A stretch of 64,000 bases of DNA, taken from contig OX460916.1 in the NCBI GenBank assembly GCA_949788275.1, positions 620,001 to 684,000 on the forward strand, in the 5' to 3' direction. This DNA comes from Weeksellaceae bacterium (lineage in GTDB: Bacteria; Bacteroidota; Bacteroidia; Flavobacteriales; Weeksellaceae). Position numbers and translations under genes: made by a program. Below the pieces are notes generated by a model. That model was given only the letters and a program-made list of their open reading frames with translations. It made no database searches and had not been told where the DNA came from. Every line of letters starts with the position of its first letter. Position 1 is the stretch's first letter. This document shows positions 1-8,635 of this stretch, piece after piece.

Positions 1-137
1 AAGGATGAATAGAATCAAGGTGTAAGCACACTAGTTTTGAATTTTTCGTGAATACAATTGTCCTTTTATTGCTTTGCATTCCCTCTTCAACCAATTATAC
101 TTAAATTAGACAAATGTTCAATATTTAAAAATAAGCT

Positions 138-716
138 TTGAAGGATTTCAACCAACGCATTCAGAAACAATTTGGACCACTCACTCTACAAGAGATTGAT
201 CTTATTCGCTCTTATTTTAAGGAAGAGCACCTTCATAAGAATGAATTCTTTACCGAAGCAGATAAGGTCTGTAATCGTCTTAGCATTGTTCAGTCAGGAA
301 TTTTAAGGGTTTATTCGTTATCCGATGGAAAGGATATTACGCAATGGATTTCTACGGATAATGATCTTATTACAGATGTGGTTGGGTTCTTCTTTAATCG
401 GCCCAATCGTTGGAATATTCAAGCTTTTTCCGAGACTGTATTATGGACGATAACACAGGACGATTACCGCAAACTTTGTGTAGAATTTCCGCGATGGAAT
501 GAGATCGAAAAAGCGCTGATTGCTAAATGTTTCGCAGGACTTGAGAATCGGGTTTTTTCTCATTTGTCGATGACGGCAGAAGAGCGGTATAATGCTTATT
601 TTGAGCAAAATAAAGCACTATTTAACCAAGTTCCTTTACAATACATTGCTTCAGTATTGGGAATGACTCCAGAGACATTTAGCCGAATTCGAAAACGTCA
701 AAGAGATAATTCTTGA
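138..716 (+). CDS. Crp/Fnr-family transcriptional regulator
   Basis: The 192-residue protein has the layout of a Crp/Fnr regulator. Residues about 20-120 form a cyclic-nucleotide-binding-type beta roll (FFTEADKVCNRLSIVQSGILRVY), and the last 40 residues form a short helix-turn-helix (YIASVLGMTPETFSRIRKR) that would read DNA. Flavobacterial regulators of this group often control stress or redox genes, but the effector here is unknown. Translation appears to start at TTG; no upstream in-frame ATG gives a better N-terminus. It stands alone, about 70 bp before the DUF4260 gene on the same strand, so the two may be co-transcribed. Confidence 0.9.
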   Translation: MKDFNQRIQKQFGPLTLQEIDLIRSYFKEEHLHKNEFFTEADKVCNRLSIVQSGILRVYSLSDGKDITQWISTDNDLITDVVGFFFNRPNRWNIQAFSETVLWTITQDDYRKLCVEFPRWNEIEKALIAKCFAGLENRVFSHLSMTAEERYNAYFEQNKALFNQVPLQYIASVLGMTPETFSRIRKRQRDNS

Positions 717-786
717 CTTTAATCAAGTGGAAATGGATGAAGTTTTTACATTTTTGTAGGCGATAACCAAAAATAAAATCGGTCTT

Positions 787-1140
787 ATGAAAAATAGTTT
801 AAAACTTGAAGAATTCGGGCAATTGTTGCTATCTGTATGTGCATTTATCCAATTAGATTATGCATGGTGGTTATTGCCAATCAGTTTATTCTTGCCAGAT
901 TTATCGATAATGGGTTACGCAATAAACACAAAAGTTGGGGCTTGGTTATACAATTTTTTTCATCATAAGTTATCCGCCATAATTATTTGGGGAATAGGAT
1001 ATTTGCTTCATAATTCCTTTCTAGAATTGGTTGGAATAATTTTATACGCACACTCCTCTTTAGATAGAATGTTAGGTTATGGACTTAAATTTAACGATGA
1101 TTTTAAAAATACTCATCTGGGCTGGATCGGTAAAAAATAG
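787..1140 (+). CDS. DUF4260 family small membrane protein
   Basis: The 117-residue protein matches the conserved pattern of DUF4260: a hydrophobic segment ending in LPDLSIMGY, a central hydrophobic stretch, and the C-terminal signature LDRMLGYGLKFNDDFKNTHLGWIG. It has about three membrane segments. The biochemical role of the family is not known. It lies 70 bp after the Crp/Fnr regulator on the same strand, which may control it. Confidence 0.85.
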   Translation: MKNSLKLEEFGQLLLSVCAFIQLDYAWWLLPISLFLPDLSIMGYAINTKVGAWLYNFFHHKLSAIIIWGIGYLLHNSFLELVGIILYAHSSLDRMLGYGLKFNDDFKNTHLGWIGKK

Positions 1141-1261
1141 GAGGTGTATAATGGTACTAAGCATGACGAACTTATCCTGTATTTGGTTTTTTTAGAAAAA
1201 AAAATGAAAATTGGTGTAACTTTTTCTCAATCGATACGTCTTAAAAGTAAATACACTAAAT

Positions 1262-3643
1262 TTGAAAAAATCATTATTCACAATAGCTTTATCTTTACTA
1301 ACCTATAGCGTTTTTGCTCAACAAGAAGTGAAGGCAACAATTCAATACCCCGATCATACACCGGGTACTTTTTTAGATGTCTATATTTTATCTGCCGATG
1401 AAAAAGTCATTGCCACAACGGCGACCGACGAATGGGGGGCTTTTTTTATTCAGATAACTGAAGGTGAGTATTCTTTGATTGTTGAAGAATATGGGAAACC
1501 ACGCTATACTCAAAAATTATTCGTTAGTCAATCCGTAGATTTAGGATTAATTTTGTTAGCTAAACCCGAAGAGGTAGTACTAACTGAAGCGGTGATTACA
1601 ACTCAAAAAAAGTTGATTGAAAAAAAAGTTGATCGACTAGTCTTTCATGCCGATCAGGCTGAAGGTGCAAAAGGTGGAGATGCATTAGATCTTTTAAAAT
1701 TAGCCCCTCGTGTGAAGGTTGAAAACGATATTATTTCTATGGTAGGAAAAAATAGCCTTTCCGTTATGGTAAATGATCTGCTCGTCGATTTAAAAGGGGA
1801 GGAATTGTCGAACTACCTAAAGTCAATTCGCGCCGAGGATATTGAAAAAATTGAGGTTATAACCAATCCTCCTGCTAAATATATCTCTGCTGGAAATAGC
1901 GGTTTGTTGAATATTGTTTTAAAACAAGGTAAAAGAGATTCATGGAATGGGAATCTAAGTATGTCGGGCTACAACCGAAAAAAATACGGGTATAACACCA
2001 ATGCGGCATTTAATTACCGGAAAGATAAATGGACTGTGACCACTAATTTTTTAATTGGTGAAAGCCAATGGCATAGCGTGGGGACTACAGCCAATTATTA
2101 CTCTGAAAACCGATGGAAAGAGGTAGCGAATTGGCTGGGTAAAAGTAATTTTATCAATGCCAGACTTGGAATTGATTATGAAATTAATGAAAAATTATCA
2201 ACTGGTTTTAATGTGAAATTTAATCAATACAAAAACGATAACCACAACAAGATAACCACTTTTGTCGAGGACTATCCCGATTATCAATTAAATAATTATT
2301 TTGCCTCTACTCAAGATTACAAAGCAAAAACCCATTACTCAACCTTCAATTATCACGTTATTTATAAACCTGGTAACGATCACAAATTAACGTTCGATTT
2401 TGATTGGGTCAATTTCAATCCAAAAGAAGAGGTTAGCGGAACTAATCGATTCTTTACCAAAGAACATCAAGAAATAGACAATCAATATTCGAGCAATCAG
2501 AGAGACAAAGAACAAGACGCTAAAAATTATATTTTTAACGTTGATATGGAACACCCTACCAAATGGGTCAAATTGAATTATGGTGGTCGCTTGAGTTTGA
2601 CGACCAATAAAAATGATAACAAACATTTCGATACAACAACAGGGATACCCATCTATGACGACGACGTGAGCAATCGTTTCAATTACGATGAAAATATTAG
2701 CGCGCTCTATGTTTCTGCTGAAAAGAAAATTTCAGAAAAATGGACCGCTAAAGCTGGCCTACGTTATGAAAATACCCATGCCAAAGGCCATTCTCTTGAA
2801 AATAATACGGTTGATACCTACAGCTATGATGGTTTTTTCCCAACAGCTTATGTAAGTTATACCATGGATGAAAAAAATACGTTTAGTTTTAATATTGGTC
2901 GTCGTATTAATCGCCCCTACATGGGCTTTTTGAATCCTTACCGCGTATATACAACGCCTTATTCGTACTCAGAAGGCAATAAAGATATTCAACCTTCTTA
3001 TGCTTACAATTATGAATTAGAGCATGCGTATAAAGATATGTTTATCACTACGCTTTATATCAATGATACCCGCAAAGAGATTGAACAAGTAACTATTCTA
3101 CTACCAGAAACCAATACCCAAGTCTGGACACCTCAAAATGCTTACAATAGTCAGTCGATTGGTTTAAGTGAAACCATGAACTTTAAACCTTGGCGCTGGT
3201 GGAAAGCAACCATTAGTTTAGATGCTTCTTATGCCAAAATTGAAGGAAAGATTCCCGCGATGAATTATGCAATAGAAGGTTGGAATTTTAGCTCGCGATT
3301 TACCAATGCATTCGATTTAAATCAAGAGAAGACATGGATTGCGAATTATACATTCGCCTATACGCCAAAAGGAGTCTCGGGCGTTAATAAATTTACAGCA
3401 ACTAACCAATCGCATGCAGGATTAAGTGCTTTGTTTTTAGAAAAAAAATTACAGTTATCCCTTAATATTTATAATTTATTCAAGCAAGATGATGCGAAAA
3501 ACAGTTCGTATTCTAATCAAGTATTAACCGAGGAATCTTTTTTAGCACGAACCACTATCCGTTTTGGTATAACCTATAATTTCGGTAAATCCTTTGCTAT
3601 AGAAACTTCTAAAAGTAATGCAGAGGAGGGGCGATTGAAATAG
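1262..3643 (+). CDS. Outer-membrane beta-barrel family protein (TonB-receptor-like)
   Basis: The 793-residue protein starts with a signal peptide (cleavage near VFAQQ). A CarboxypepD_reg-like beta-sandwich follows (about 24-95), then a plug-like domain (about 120-220, with GGDALDLLKLAPRVKVENDIISM and IEKIEVITNPPAKY), and a long C-terminal barrel rich in alternating aromatic strands that ends in ITYNFGKSF. This matches the flavobacterial 'outer membrane beta-barrel family' relatives of TonB-dependent transporters; the substrate is unknown. No SusD partner follows. The start is TTG, required to keep the signal peptide. A TAnnTTTG box (1257-1264) overlaps this start codon, so either that box is not a promoter or the start needs checking. 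Confidence 0.88.
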   Translation: MKKSLFTIALSLLTYSVFAQQEVKATIQYPDHTPGTFLDVYILSADEKVIATTATDEWGAFFIQITEGEYSLIVEEYGKPRYTQKLFVSQSVDLGLILLAKPEEVVLTEAVITTQKKLIEKKVDRLVFHADQAEGAKGGDALDLLKLAPRVKVENDIISMVGKNSLSVMVNDLLVDLKGEELSNYLKSIRAEDIEKIEVITNPPAKYISAGNSGLLNIVLKQGKRDSWNGNLSMSGYNRKKYGYNTNAAFNYRKDKWTVTTNFLIGESQWHSVGTTANYYSENRWKEVANWLGKSNFINARLGIDYEINEKLSTGFNVKFNQYKNDNHNKITTFVEDYPDYQLNNYFASTQDYKAKTHYSTFNYHVIYKPGNDHKLTFDFDWVNFNPKEEVSGTNRFFTKEHQEIDNQYSSNQRDKEQDAKNYIFNVDMEHPTKWVKLNYGGRLSLTTNKNDNKHFDTTTGIPIYDDDVSNRFNYDENISALYVSAEKKISEKWTAKAGLRYENTHAKGHSLENNTVDTYSYDGFFPTAYVSYTMDEKNTFSFNIGRRINRPYMGFLNPYRVYTTPYSYSEGNKDIQPSYAYNYELEHAYKDMFITTLYINDTRKEIEQVTILLPETNTQVWTPQNAYNSQSIGLSETMNFKPWRWWKATISLDASYAKIEGKIPAMNYAIEGWNFSSRFTNAFDLNQEKTWIANYTFAYTPKGVSGVNKFTATNQSHAGLSALFLEKKLQLSLNIYNLFKQDDAKNSSYSNQVLTEESFLARTTIRFGITYNFGKSFAIETSKSNAEEGRLK

Positions 3644-3765
3644 CATTGAACTTATTTGTTTGCTATCTAAAAAAATGGACGTTTATAGAGATACACATGG
3701 TAGTGTATATTAAAAATAGCTTGTTGAAACCTAAATAAGCAAACCAAAAACGTGAATCAGATCTA

Positions 3766-3799
3766 AAATCCCTCGAGATATAATCTTTAGGGATTTTTT
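3766..3799 (+). terminator. Rho-independent terminator after the beta-barrel gene
   Basis: An 8-bp inverted repeat (AAATCCCT / AGGGATTT) with a 15-nt loop is followed by a T run, about 120 bp downstream of the beta-barrel stop. The rest of the 333-bp gap up to 3976 shows no gene or repeat that I can recognise. Confidence 0.7.
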
Positions 3800-3976
3800 A
3801 TGATCTAAGTTTATCGATGAATAGGAGATGTTAAGAAGGGTAAGTAGCTCAAATAAAGCCACTATACCTTAGGCGACAGATTTTTTAAGAATAGATTAAG
3901 CTTTTAGAGAGTAGCAAGTCAGGCCAGGAGTACTGGAATGGTATAACGATTTAACGGATGAAGATAAATGAGATCT

Positions 3977-4333
3977 TTATTTTTTTGGCGGATATTCAAT
4001 TCCTTCTTCTTGTATTAATTCGTAACCATATTTCATAATCGTTTCAATTACAGGTATAGATCTTAAGCCTTTAGCGGTTAAACTATATTCTACTTTTGGA
4101 GGAACGGCAGGGAACACTTTTCGGTCGATAAGGCCTTTACGTGTTAATATTTTTAATTGACTCGCAAGTACTTTGTCGGTTATATGCGGTATATCGTTTT
4201 TTAATTCTGTAAATCGCAAAGGTTTTTCCTGTAAACGCCATAAAATGGGCATTTTCCATGTTCCGCCAATATGACTAATTGCAAATTCTATGGGGGTGTA
4301 ATACAGGGTTTTGTCATGAAAAAATTCAGGCAT
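3977..4333 (-). CDS. HxlR-family winged-helix transcriptional regulator
   Basis: The 118-residue protein is a typical HxlR/MarR-like winged helix: the N-terminal signature PIEFAISHIGGTWKMPILWRL is followed by a recognition helix (FTELKNDIPHITDKVLASQLKIL) and a beta wing (LTRKGLIDRKVFPAVPPKVEYSLTAKG). HxlR proteins are small dimeric regulators that usually control a neighbouring redox or detoxification gene. It starts 4 bp after the stop of the beta-propeller gene, so the two are probably co-transcribed. Confidence 0.92.
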   Translation of the reverse strand: MPEFFHDKTLYYTPIEFAISHIGGTWKMPILWRLQEKPLRFTELKNDIPHITDKVLASQLKILTRKGLIDRKVFPAVPPKVEYSLTAKGLRSIPVIETIMKYGYELIQEEGIEYPPKK

Positions 4334-4337
4334 ATCT

Positions 4338-5360
4338 TCATTTTTTTAAATAAATGGCAATTTTATTATTTTCGACACACCCTAGCCAATAGGTGTTATT
4401 TATTTGAATAGCTACCGTTGCATTCGCAAAATTGCGATGGCCATCACGGATCAATGTTTTTTTTACTGTTAAGGTGCTATCAATTTCCATCACTGAAAAA
4501 TACATATTTTCTTCTGAAATTCCTCGACTTAAAAAAACCTCTTTGGGTAATCCTCTTTGTCCAGCGATTAGTAGATTTCCTTCCGCTGACCACCGAATAT
4601 TATCAGGAAGGAAATCGACATTCACCGATTGACTTACCCTGCCATCAATGGTGGAAAGAAGATGAACTTTTTGCGCCGCCCATTCGGCTATATAAAGGTT
4701 TTTTTCATCTGCTGAAAGCGCAATTCCATTGGCTCCTGAAAATTGATTTTTACTCAATTTACGCCATTTTTTATTTCGATCCCATTGCCAAATACGACCC
4801 GTTACTTTTTTATGCTGAAATTTTTCAAGAAAATCAGTATCCTTTGGGTTGTACATACTGGTGACATATATTTTTTCTCGACTGTCAATTACCAATCCAT
4901 TAGCCCAAACAGGCGCAGGTAATGCTATATTCTCAAGCCATTTTATCTGAGGAGTTGATGAGTTAAAATCCAATTCGAATTTTTCAATAGCTTCCCGTGT
5001 ACTATGATTAATTACATAGAGGTAATAACCTTTGCTTTTATTTCCCTTTACATAAATTCCATGGGGTTTAAAAGGTTGAAGTTTCTTTGGGTTGTGAGGT
5101 GCTGGTAATTGACCATTAAAGAGTTCCAGTACTTGGTAGTTCTCTTTATGAACAGCATATATTTTTCCTGGATGGGTGCTAGAAGCCATTGAGCAAACAA
5201 TAATCCACTCTTGATCGTGTATATGGAATAAGTCTTCGGGGTTTGATATTCCTTCTATGTAATGCGAAAAATGAATATTACGCGAGTGGAATGTTTCTTG
5301 ACAAAATACACGGCCTACTAAGAGTGAATAAACGAGAAGGTAGAAGTAAACTATTTTCAT
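4338..5360 (-). CDS. Secreted SMP-30/gluconolactonase-like beta-propeller protein
   Basis: The 340-residue protein has a signal peptide (about 1-20, cleavage before QETFHS) and then blade repeats with the spacing of a six-bladed propeller. Motifs typical of the SMP-30/paraoxonase group are present: HGIYVKG, PVWANGLVIDSREKIYVTSM, FSGANGIALSADEKNLYIAEW and DNIRWSAEGNLLIAG. The N and D residues in these loops would be the calcium and substrate ligands. Members hydrolyse lactones or phosphotriesters, but the substrate here cannot be inferred. It is the first gene of a two-gene unit with the HxlR regulator. Confidence 0.75.
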   Translation of the reverse strand: MKIVYFYLLVYSLLVGRVFCQETFHSRNIHFSHYIEGISNPEDLFHIHDQEWIIVCSMASSTHPGKIYAVHKENYQVLELFNGQLPAPHNPKKLQPFKPHGIYVKGNKSKGYYLYVINHSTREAIEKFELDFNSSTPQIKWLENIALPAPVWANGLVIDSREKIYVTSMYNPKDTDFLEKFQHKKVTGRIWQWDRNKKWRKLSKNQFSGANGIALSADEKNLYIAEWAAQKVHLLSTIDGRVSQSVNVDFLPDNIRWSAEGNLLIAGQRGLPKEVFLSRGISEENMYFSVMEIDSTLTVKKTLIRDGHRNFANATVAIQINNTYWLGCVENNKIAIYLKK

Positions 5361-5474
5361 CTGATTTTTTTGTAAAAATAGATGGATTGATGGTAAGCAA
5401 TCCGTAACTAACTAAAAAGAAAGCAACTAACAAATAAGAAAGAGATTTGTTTGTGTCGATAGAAAGAAATAAAA

Positions 5475-5500
5475 ATGCCTTTGAATTTCTTCAAAGGCAT
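5475..5500 (-). terminator. Terminator of the glucosaminidase-LysM operon
   Basis: A perfect 11-bp stem (ATGCCTTTGAA / TTCAAAGGCAT) with a 4-nt loop. On the minus strand it is followed by a T-rich run, 28 bp after the stop of the LysM gene. Confidence 0.8.
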
Positions 5501-5527
5501 GGTTTAAAATCGATATACAATCGGTTT

Positions 5528-6619
5528 TTATGATTTTTTGATTTTTGACTTTAAGTTCATGCGTTGTCCAACGCGGGGTTGTGTACCAGGATCCATACGG
5601 TTGTATTTGTATAGGTTACTGATTTTTACACCAAACTTCTGTGAAATGGTATACATATCATCACCGGGCTGAACTTGGTAAGCCATCTGAGATCCTTTAC
5701 TTTTCTTTTTATCAAAGAAAATAATTTGTCCTTCCGTAATTCGAGTTCCTAATTTTAACTCGTTGTAACGAGCTAAATCGGTTGGCGTTTTCTTGAACGA
5801 CTTAGCAATTGAACCAATTGATTCACCCGCTTCTACAACAATGTAAGGAATATTGTTGGTGTGTTTTTTAATACGTGCTGTTGGATTTACTTTACGTTTT
5901 TCAACCGTAATAGAGGGCGCTGTAGAGGTTGTTTTTGCAATTGTAGTGGTCGTTTCTTCTACATACGCATCTTTTTTACCAGGATTTACAGTCGCAATGT
6001 TTGTTTTAACAGTCGTGTTGTTTGATTTTGAAACTTCCTGCATTGCTAAGTATTGGTCGTCTTGGTTACCGTATAAATTATACAGTTTTGCATATACTTC
6101 CTCAAGCTTAGCTTTATCAAATTGGTCTAAATTATAACGCTCAATACGAGAGATTAGTTTAGGGCCGTACTGAGGATCAGTCGCATAACCCGATTTCTTT
6201 AACCCATGTGCCCAATTTTTATAATCGGTCATCGATAATTTGAATAAGGCGGTGTAATAAGGTCTTTCAGCTAAAAATTTAGAGTGATCGCGGTAACTTT
6301 CTTCAACCGATGGGTATTTTCTAAAACATTCCCCTTTAGCATCATCATCGTGATAGATGCGTGGTTTAGAACTAGGCCATTCGCTTTCCCCTTTACATTT
6401 AATTCCAAAGTGATTGTTGGCCTGATCGGCTAGACGGCTTTGTCCACCACCCGTTTCTAATAGCCCTTGTGCTAATGTAATACTTGCTGGCACCTTATAG
6501 ATATGCATTTCTTGCACAGCGATATAAGCATGTTTGCGAATATATTCAATGTCTCTTGGCGATTGGGCCGCTAAGCTTATTGTTACGAAAACGCTTACTA
6601 CGAATAACAATTTCTTCAT
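5528..6619 (-). CDS. Glucosaminidase domain protein with two LysM repeats
   Basis: The protein has a signal peptide (MKKLLFVVSVFVTISLAAQ). A Bax/FlgJ-type glucosaminidase domain follows (about 20-165: SITLAQGLLETGGGQS with the probable catalytic Glu, then HFGIKCKGE, YRDHSKFL and YGPKLISRIERYNL). After a Thr/Lys-rich linker come two LysM domains (about 255-305 and 310-360), which bind peptidoglycan. It should cleave the glycan backbone in the periplasm or envelope. I chose the ATG at 6619 rather than an ATG three codons upstream: it starts the signal peptide and overlaps the stop of the preceding PLP-enzyme gene as ATGA, so the two are translationally coupled. Confidence 0.9.
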   Translation of the reverse strand: MKKLLFVVSVFVTISLAAQSPRDIEYIRKHAYIAVQEMHIYKVPASITLAQGLLETGGGQSRLADQANNHFGIKCKGESEWPSSKPRIYHDDDAKGECFRKYPSVEESYRDHSKFLAERPYYTALFKLSMTDYKNWAHGLKKSGYATDPQYGPKLISRIERYNLDQFDKAKLEEVYAKLYNLYGNQDDQYLAMQEVSKSNNTTVKTNIATVNPGKKDAYVEETTTTIAKTTSTAPSITVEKRKVNPTARIKKHTNNIPYIVVEAGESIGSIAKSFKKTPTDLARYNELKLGTRITEGQIIFFDKKKSKGSQMAYQVQPGDDMYTISQKFGVKISNLYKYNRMDPGTQPRVGQRMNLKSKIKKS

Positions 6620-7536
6620 TCTATACAAATTTTATTTTTCTGTTTTAATACTTGGTTTATGCCGGTTATTCCCTGCAAACCTCCTGTATGAATCATCAGG
6701 ATTTTTGCACCTTGCTTGAAATAACCTTGTTCAATTAAATGCATTGTACCATAAACCATTTTTCCCGTATACAGTGGATCTAAAGGAATTTGATGTTCCT
6801 TCTTAAATTGGTTTATAAATACAATTAATTCGTCAGAAACTTTGCCATAACCACCAAAATGATAGTCAGTAACAAGTTTATAATTCTGTTTGGGTGTAAA
6901 ATTACGGATAATTTCACTAAAATCGATGCCTTTTACAACAGGAAACCCCAAAACGGTCTGATGAGGCTGTGTCGATTTTAACACACCCGCACAACTCCCA
7001 CCTGTTCCTATGGCTATAGAAATATAATCAAAATTATGGAGATCAGGTGTTAAAATTTCCTCACACCCTCGGATTGCGAGTTCATTAGTACCTCCTTCAG
7101 GAACCACATAATAATCGGGATAATCGATGGCTAATTGTTCTAAAAAAGCAGGTGTATCCTTATTTCTATAGGCTTCTCGGGTTATAAATTCAAATTGCAT
7201 ACCGTTTTGACTGGCAGAGAATAAGGTCGGGTTTTGAGCGATTTTATCTTTTATTTCTTCACCTCGAATAATTCCCAATGTTTTAAAATGGTGAATTTTA
7301 CCAGCCATTGCCAGTGCAGCGATATGATTGGAGTAGGCTCCACCAAAGGTGAGTAATTTGGTATATCCTAGGCGTTGCGCCTCCAGCAAATTATACTTCA
7401 ATTTACGGAATTTATTACCAGAGATTTCAGGATGAAGTAAATCTTCTCGTAAAATAGCCACTTCAACCCCAACACGTTCAAAAGCATCAGACGTTAGAAT
7501 TTGCAGAGGAGGGGTGGGTGAGGTCCAGTCCATCAT
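6616..7536 (-). CDS. PLP-dependent 1-aminocyclopropane-1-carboxylate deaminase/D-cysteine desulfhydrase family enzyme
   Basis: The 306-residue protein is a fold-type II PLP enzyme. The motif HPEISGNKFRKLKYNL (residues 35-50) carries the PLP lysine, GGAYSNHIAALA is the phosphate/substrate loop, and GTGGSCAGVL is the glycine-rich PLP-phosphate loop. Relatives are annotated as ACC deaminase or D-cysteine desulfhydrase; in Flavobacteriia the real substrate is usually untested and may be a D-amino acid. It sits between a small HExxH protein (1-bp overlap upstream) and the glucosaminidase gene (4-bp overlap downstream), so the three form a tight operon. Confidence 0.88.
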   Translation of the reverse strand: MMDWTSPTPPLQILTSDAFERVGVEVAILREDLLHPEISGNKFRKLKYNLLEAQRLGYTKLLTFGGAYSNHIAALAMAGKIHHFKTLGIIRGEEIKDKIAQNPTLFSASQNGMQFEFITREAYRNKDTPAFLEQLAIDYPDYYVVPEGGTNELAIRGCEEILTPDLHNFDYISIAIGTGGSCAGVLKSTQPHQTVLGFPVVKGIDFSEIIRNFTPKQNYKLVTDYHFGGYGKVSDELIVFINQFKKEHQIPLDPLYTGKMVYGTMHLIEQGYFKQGAKILMIHTGGLQGITGINQVLKQKNKICIE

Positions 7537-7862
7537 TAGATATAGTTAATAAATGAATAAAATCGGCGCTCTTTAAGGTAATTTAAATTGCCTTCACAAT
7601 GATAAGCTTCGCGCTCAAACGATATGTTTCTATACGCTTGGTGTGCATTTTTGTACTGAATAAGGCGAATAAAATACTCGAGGATGTACCAGACAAAAAA
7701 AGGAAGTATGCACAGTTCTATTTGTTGAACAAGATGGATGGTTTCGTGATTAATTAATTTTTTATTGGTTTGGTCTTGTTTGTTTCGTAGAAATATAAAT
7801 GGAAAAATAGTGATTCCAACAAAATTTTTACGAAAAATATGGCTTAACACAACGATAAACAT
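7536..7862 (-). CDS. Small membrane protein with an HExxH metalloprotease-like motif
   Basis: The 108-residue protein has an N-terminal hydrophobic segment, a central HETIH motif (H39, E40, H43) followed by a second hydrophobic segment (CILPFFVWYILEYFIRLI), and a conserved FEREAYHCEGN stretch that could give the third metal ligand. This is the minimal layout of a short zinc-peptidase-like family found in Flavobacteriia; proteolysis is not demonstrated. Its TAA stop overlaps the ATG of the PLP enzyme by one base, making it the first gene of the three-gene operon. Confidence 0.6.
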   Translation of the reverse strand: MFIVVLSHIFRKNFVGITIFPFIFLRNKQDQTNKKLINHETIHLVQQIELCILPFFVWYILEYFIRLIQYKNAHQAYRNISFEREAYHCEGNLNYLKERRFYSFINYI

Positions 7863-7970
7863 TTGCTCTATTTATTTCTACACAAAGGTAAGTAGAAATT
7901 AATAAAGACCGTTTTAAGGATTTTATTTGGAAATAATAATTAATTCATGTATATTACTCTATACATGTAG

Positions 7971-8156
7971 ATGATGAAGAAGTTTGAAGAAGGTGATTTT
8001 TATTGGTCACCAGAAGGTTATCGGGTGTTCACGGCTCAATACCTAAAAAGAAGAGGGTATTGTTGTAAAAGTGGATGTAAACATTGCCCTTATGGCTATG
8101 ATAAAAACACACATCAAGTGATTAAACCGATGCCCTTGAAAACGGATAAAATATAG
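7971..8156 (+). CDS. DUF5522 family Cys-rich small protein
   Basis: The 61-residue protein matches DUF5522. It carries GDFYWSPEGYRVFTAQYLKRRGYCC followed by CKSGCKHCPYGY, whose four cysteines look like a metal-binding knuckle. The role of the family is unknown. Two in-frame ATGs lie at 7971 and 7974. It is a single-gene unit that ends at the terminator at 8216. Confidence 0.85.
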   Translation: MMKKFEEGDFYWSPEGYRVFTAQYLKRRGYCCKSGCKHCPYGYDKNTHQVIKPMPLKTDKI

Positions 8157-8215
8157 AAAATTCACTTGTTTAATGCCATAAATTGGTAAAGAATAAGGAA
8201 TTGTTAGTTAATTTT

Positions 8216-8249
8216 AGCTGAGGTAATTTTATTACTTCAGCTTTTTTTT
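8216..8249 (+). terminator. Terminator after the DUF5522 gene
   Basis: AGCTGAGGTAA pairs with TTACTTCAGCT across a 5-nt loop, with one mismatch, and eight T follow. It overlaps the 3' end of the convergent gene at 8237. Confidence 0.75.
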
Positions 8250-8587
8250 ACCCAAAATTTCCACCAAGAATATTTTATTTGCGCGTTTCGTTCTATTTTT
8301 TCTACAAAATGGATAAGACCAGCGATTTTTAATTGATCATCCGCTGTAAAGACGATATCCGCTTCACGTTCTGTTAAGCGTTGATTATTGAGCACAAATT
8401 GTTCTTGCATAATCTTTTTAGATTCACTGGTGATGACGTCGGGAAACACAAGGCCATAGGTGCGAGAATTCTTCATGTAAATGACCACTTCATCATAAGG
8501 AGGTAAATCGTCATTTTCGAAAAGCAAGCGCGAGTAATCAATGACTTCTTTAGCGTAATAGTTGGTAATAATAACAAGTGTTTTCAT
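8237..8587 (-). CDS. Conserved hypothetical protein
   Basis: I do not recognise this 116-residue protein. It reads as a small soluble alpha/beta protein (MKTLVIITNYYAKEVIDYSRL at the start; a Trp/Lys-rich tail YSWWKFWVKKS). There is no signal peptide, membrane segment or known catalytic motif. The ATG at 8587 is preferred over a TTG at 8593, which lies inside the terminator of the upstream amidase gene. It follows the amidase gene on the same strand but after that terminator, so it probably depends on readthrough or its own promoter. Confidence 0.65.
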   Translation of the reverse strand: MKTLVIITNYYAKEVIDYSRLLFENDDLPPYDEVVIYMKNSRTYGLVFPDVITSESKKIMQEQFVLNNQRLTEREADIVFTADDQLKIAGLIHFVEKIERNAQIKYSWWKFWVKKS

Positions 8588-8591
8588 ATGC

Positions 8592-8612
8592 AAAAAGCGC
8601 CCGAAGGCGCTT
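8592..8612 (-). terminator. Terminator after the amidase gene
   Basis: A perfect 7-bp GC-rich stem (AAGCGCC / GGCGCTT) with a 4-nt loop, followed on the minus strand by five T, 24 bp after the amidase stop. Confidence 0.75.
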
Positions 8613-8635
8613 AGAATTTATCGTCTTAATAATCC

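Noticed and set aside
4418-4864. 148-codon plus-strand frame over the beta-propeller gene
   Set aside because: Antisense to a gene with signal peptide and blade motifs; no protein pattern of its own.
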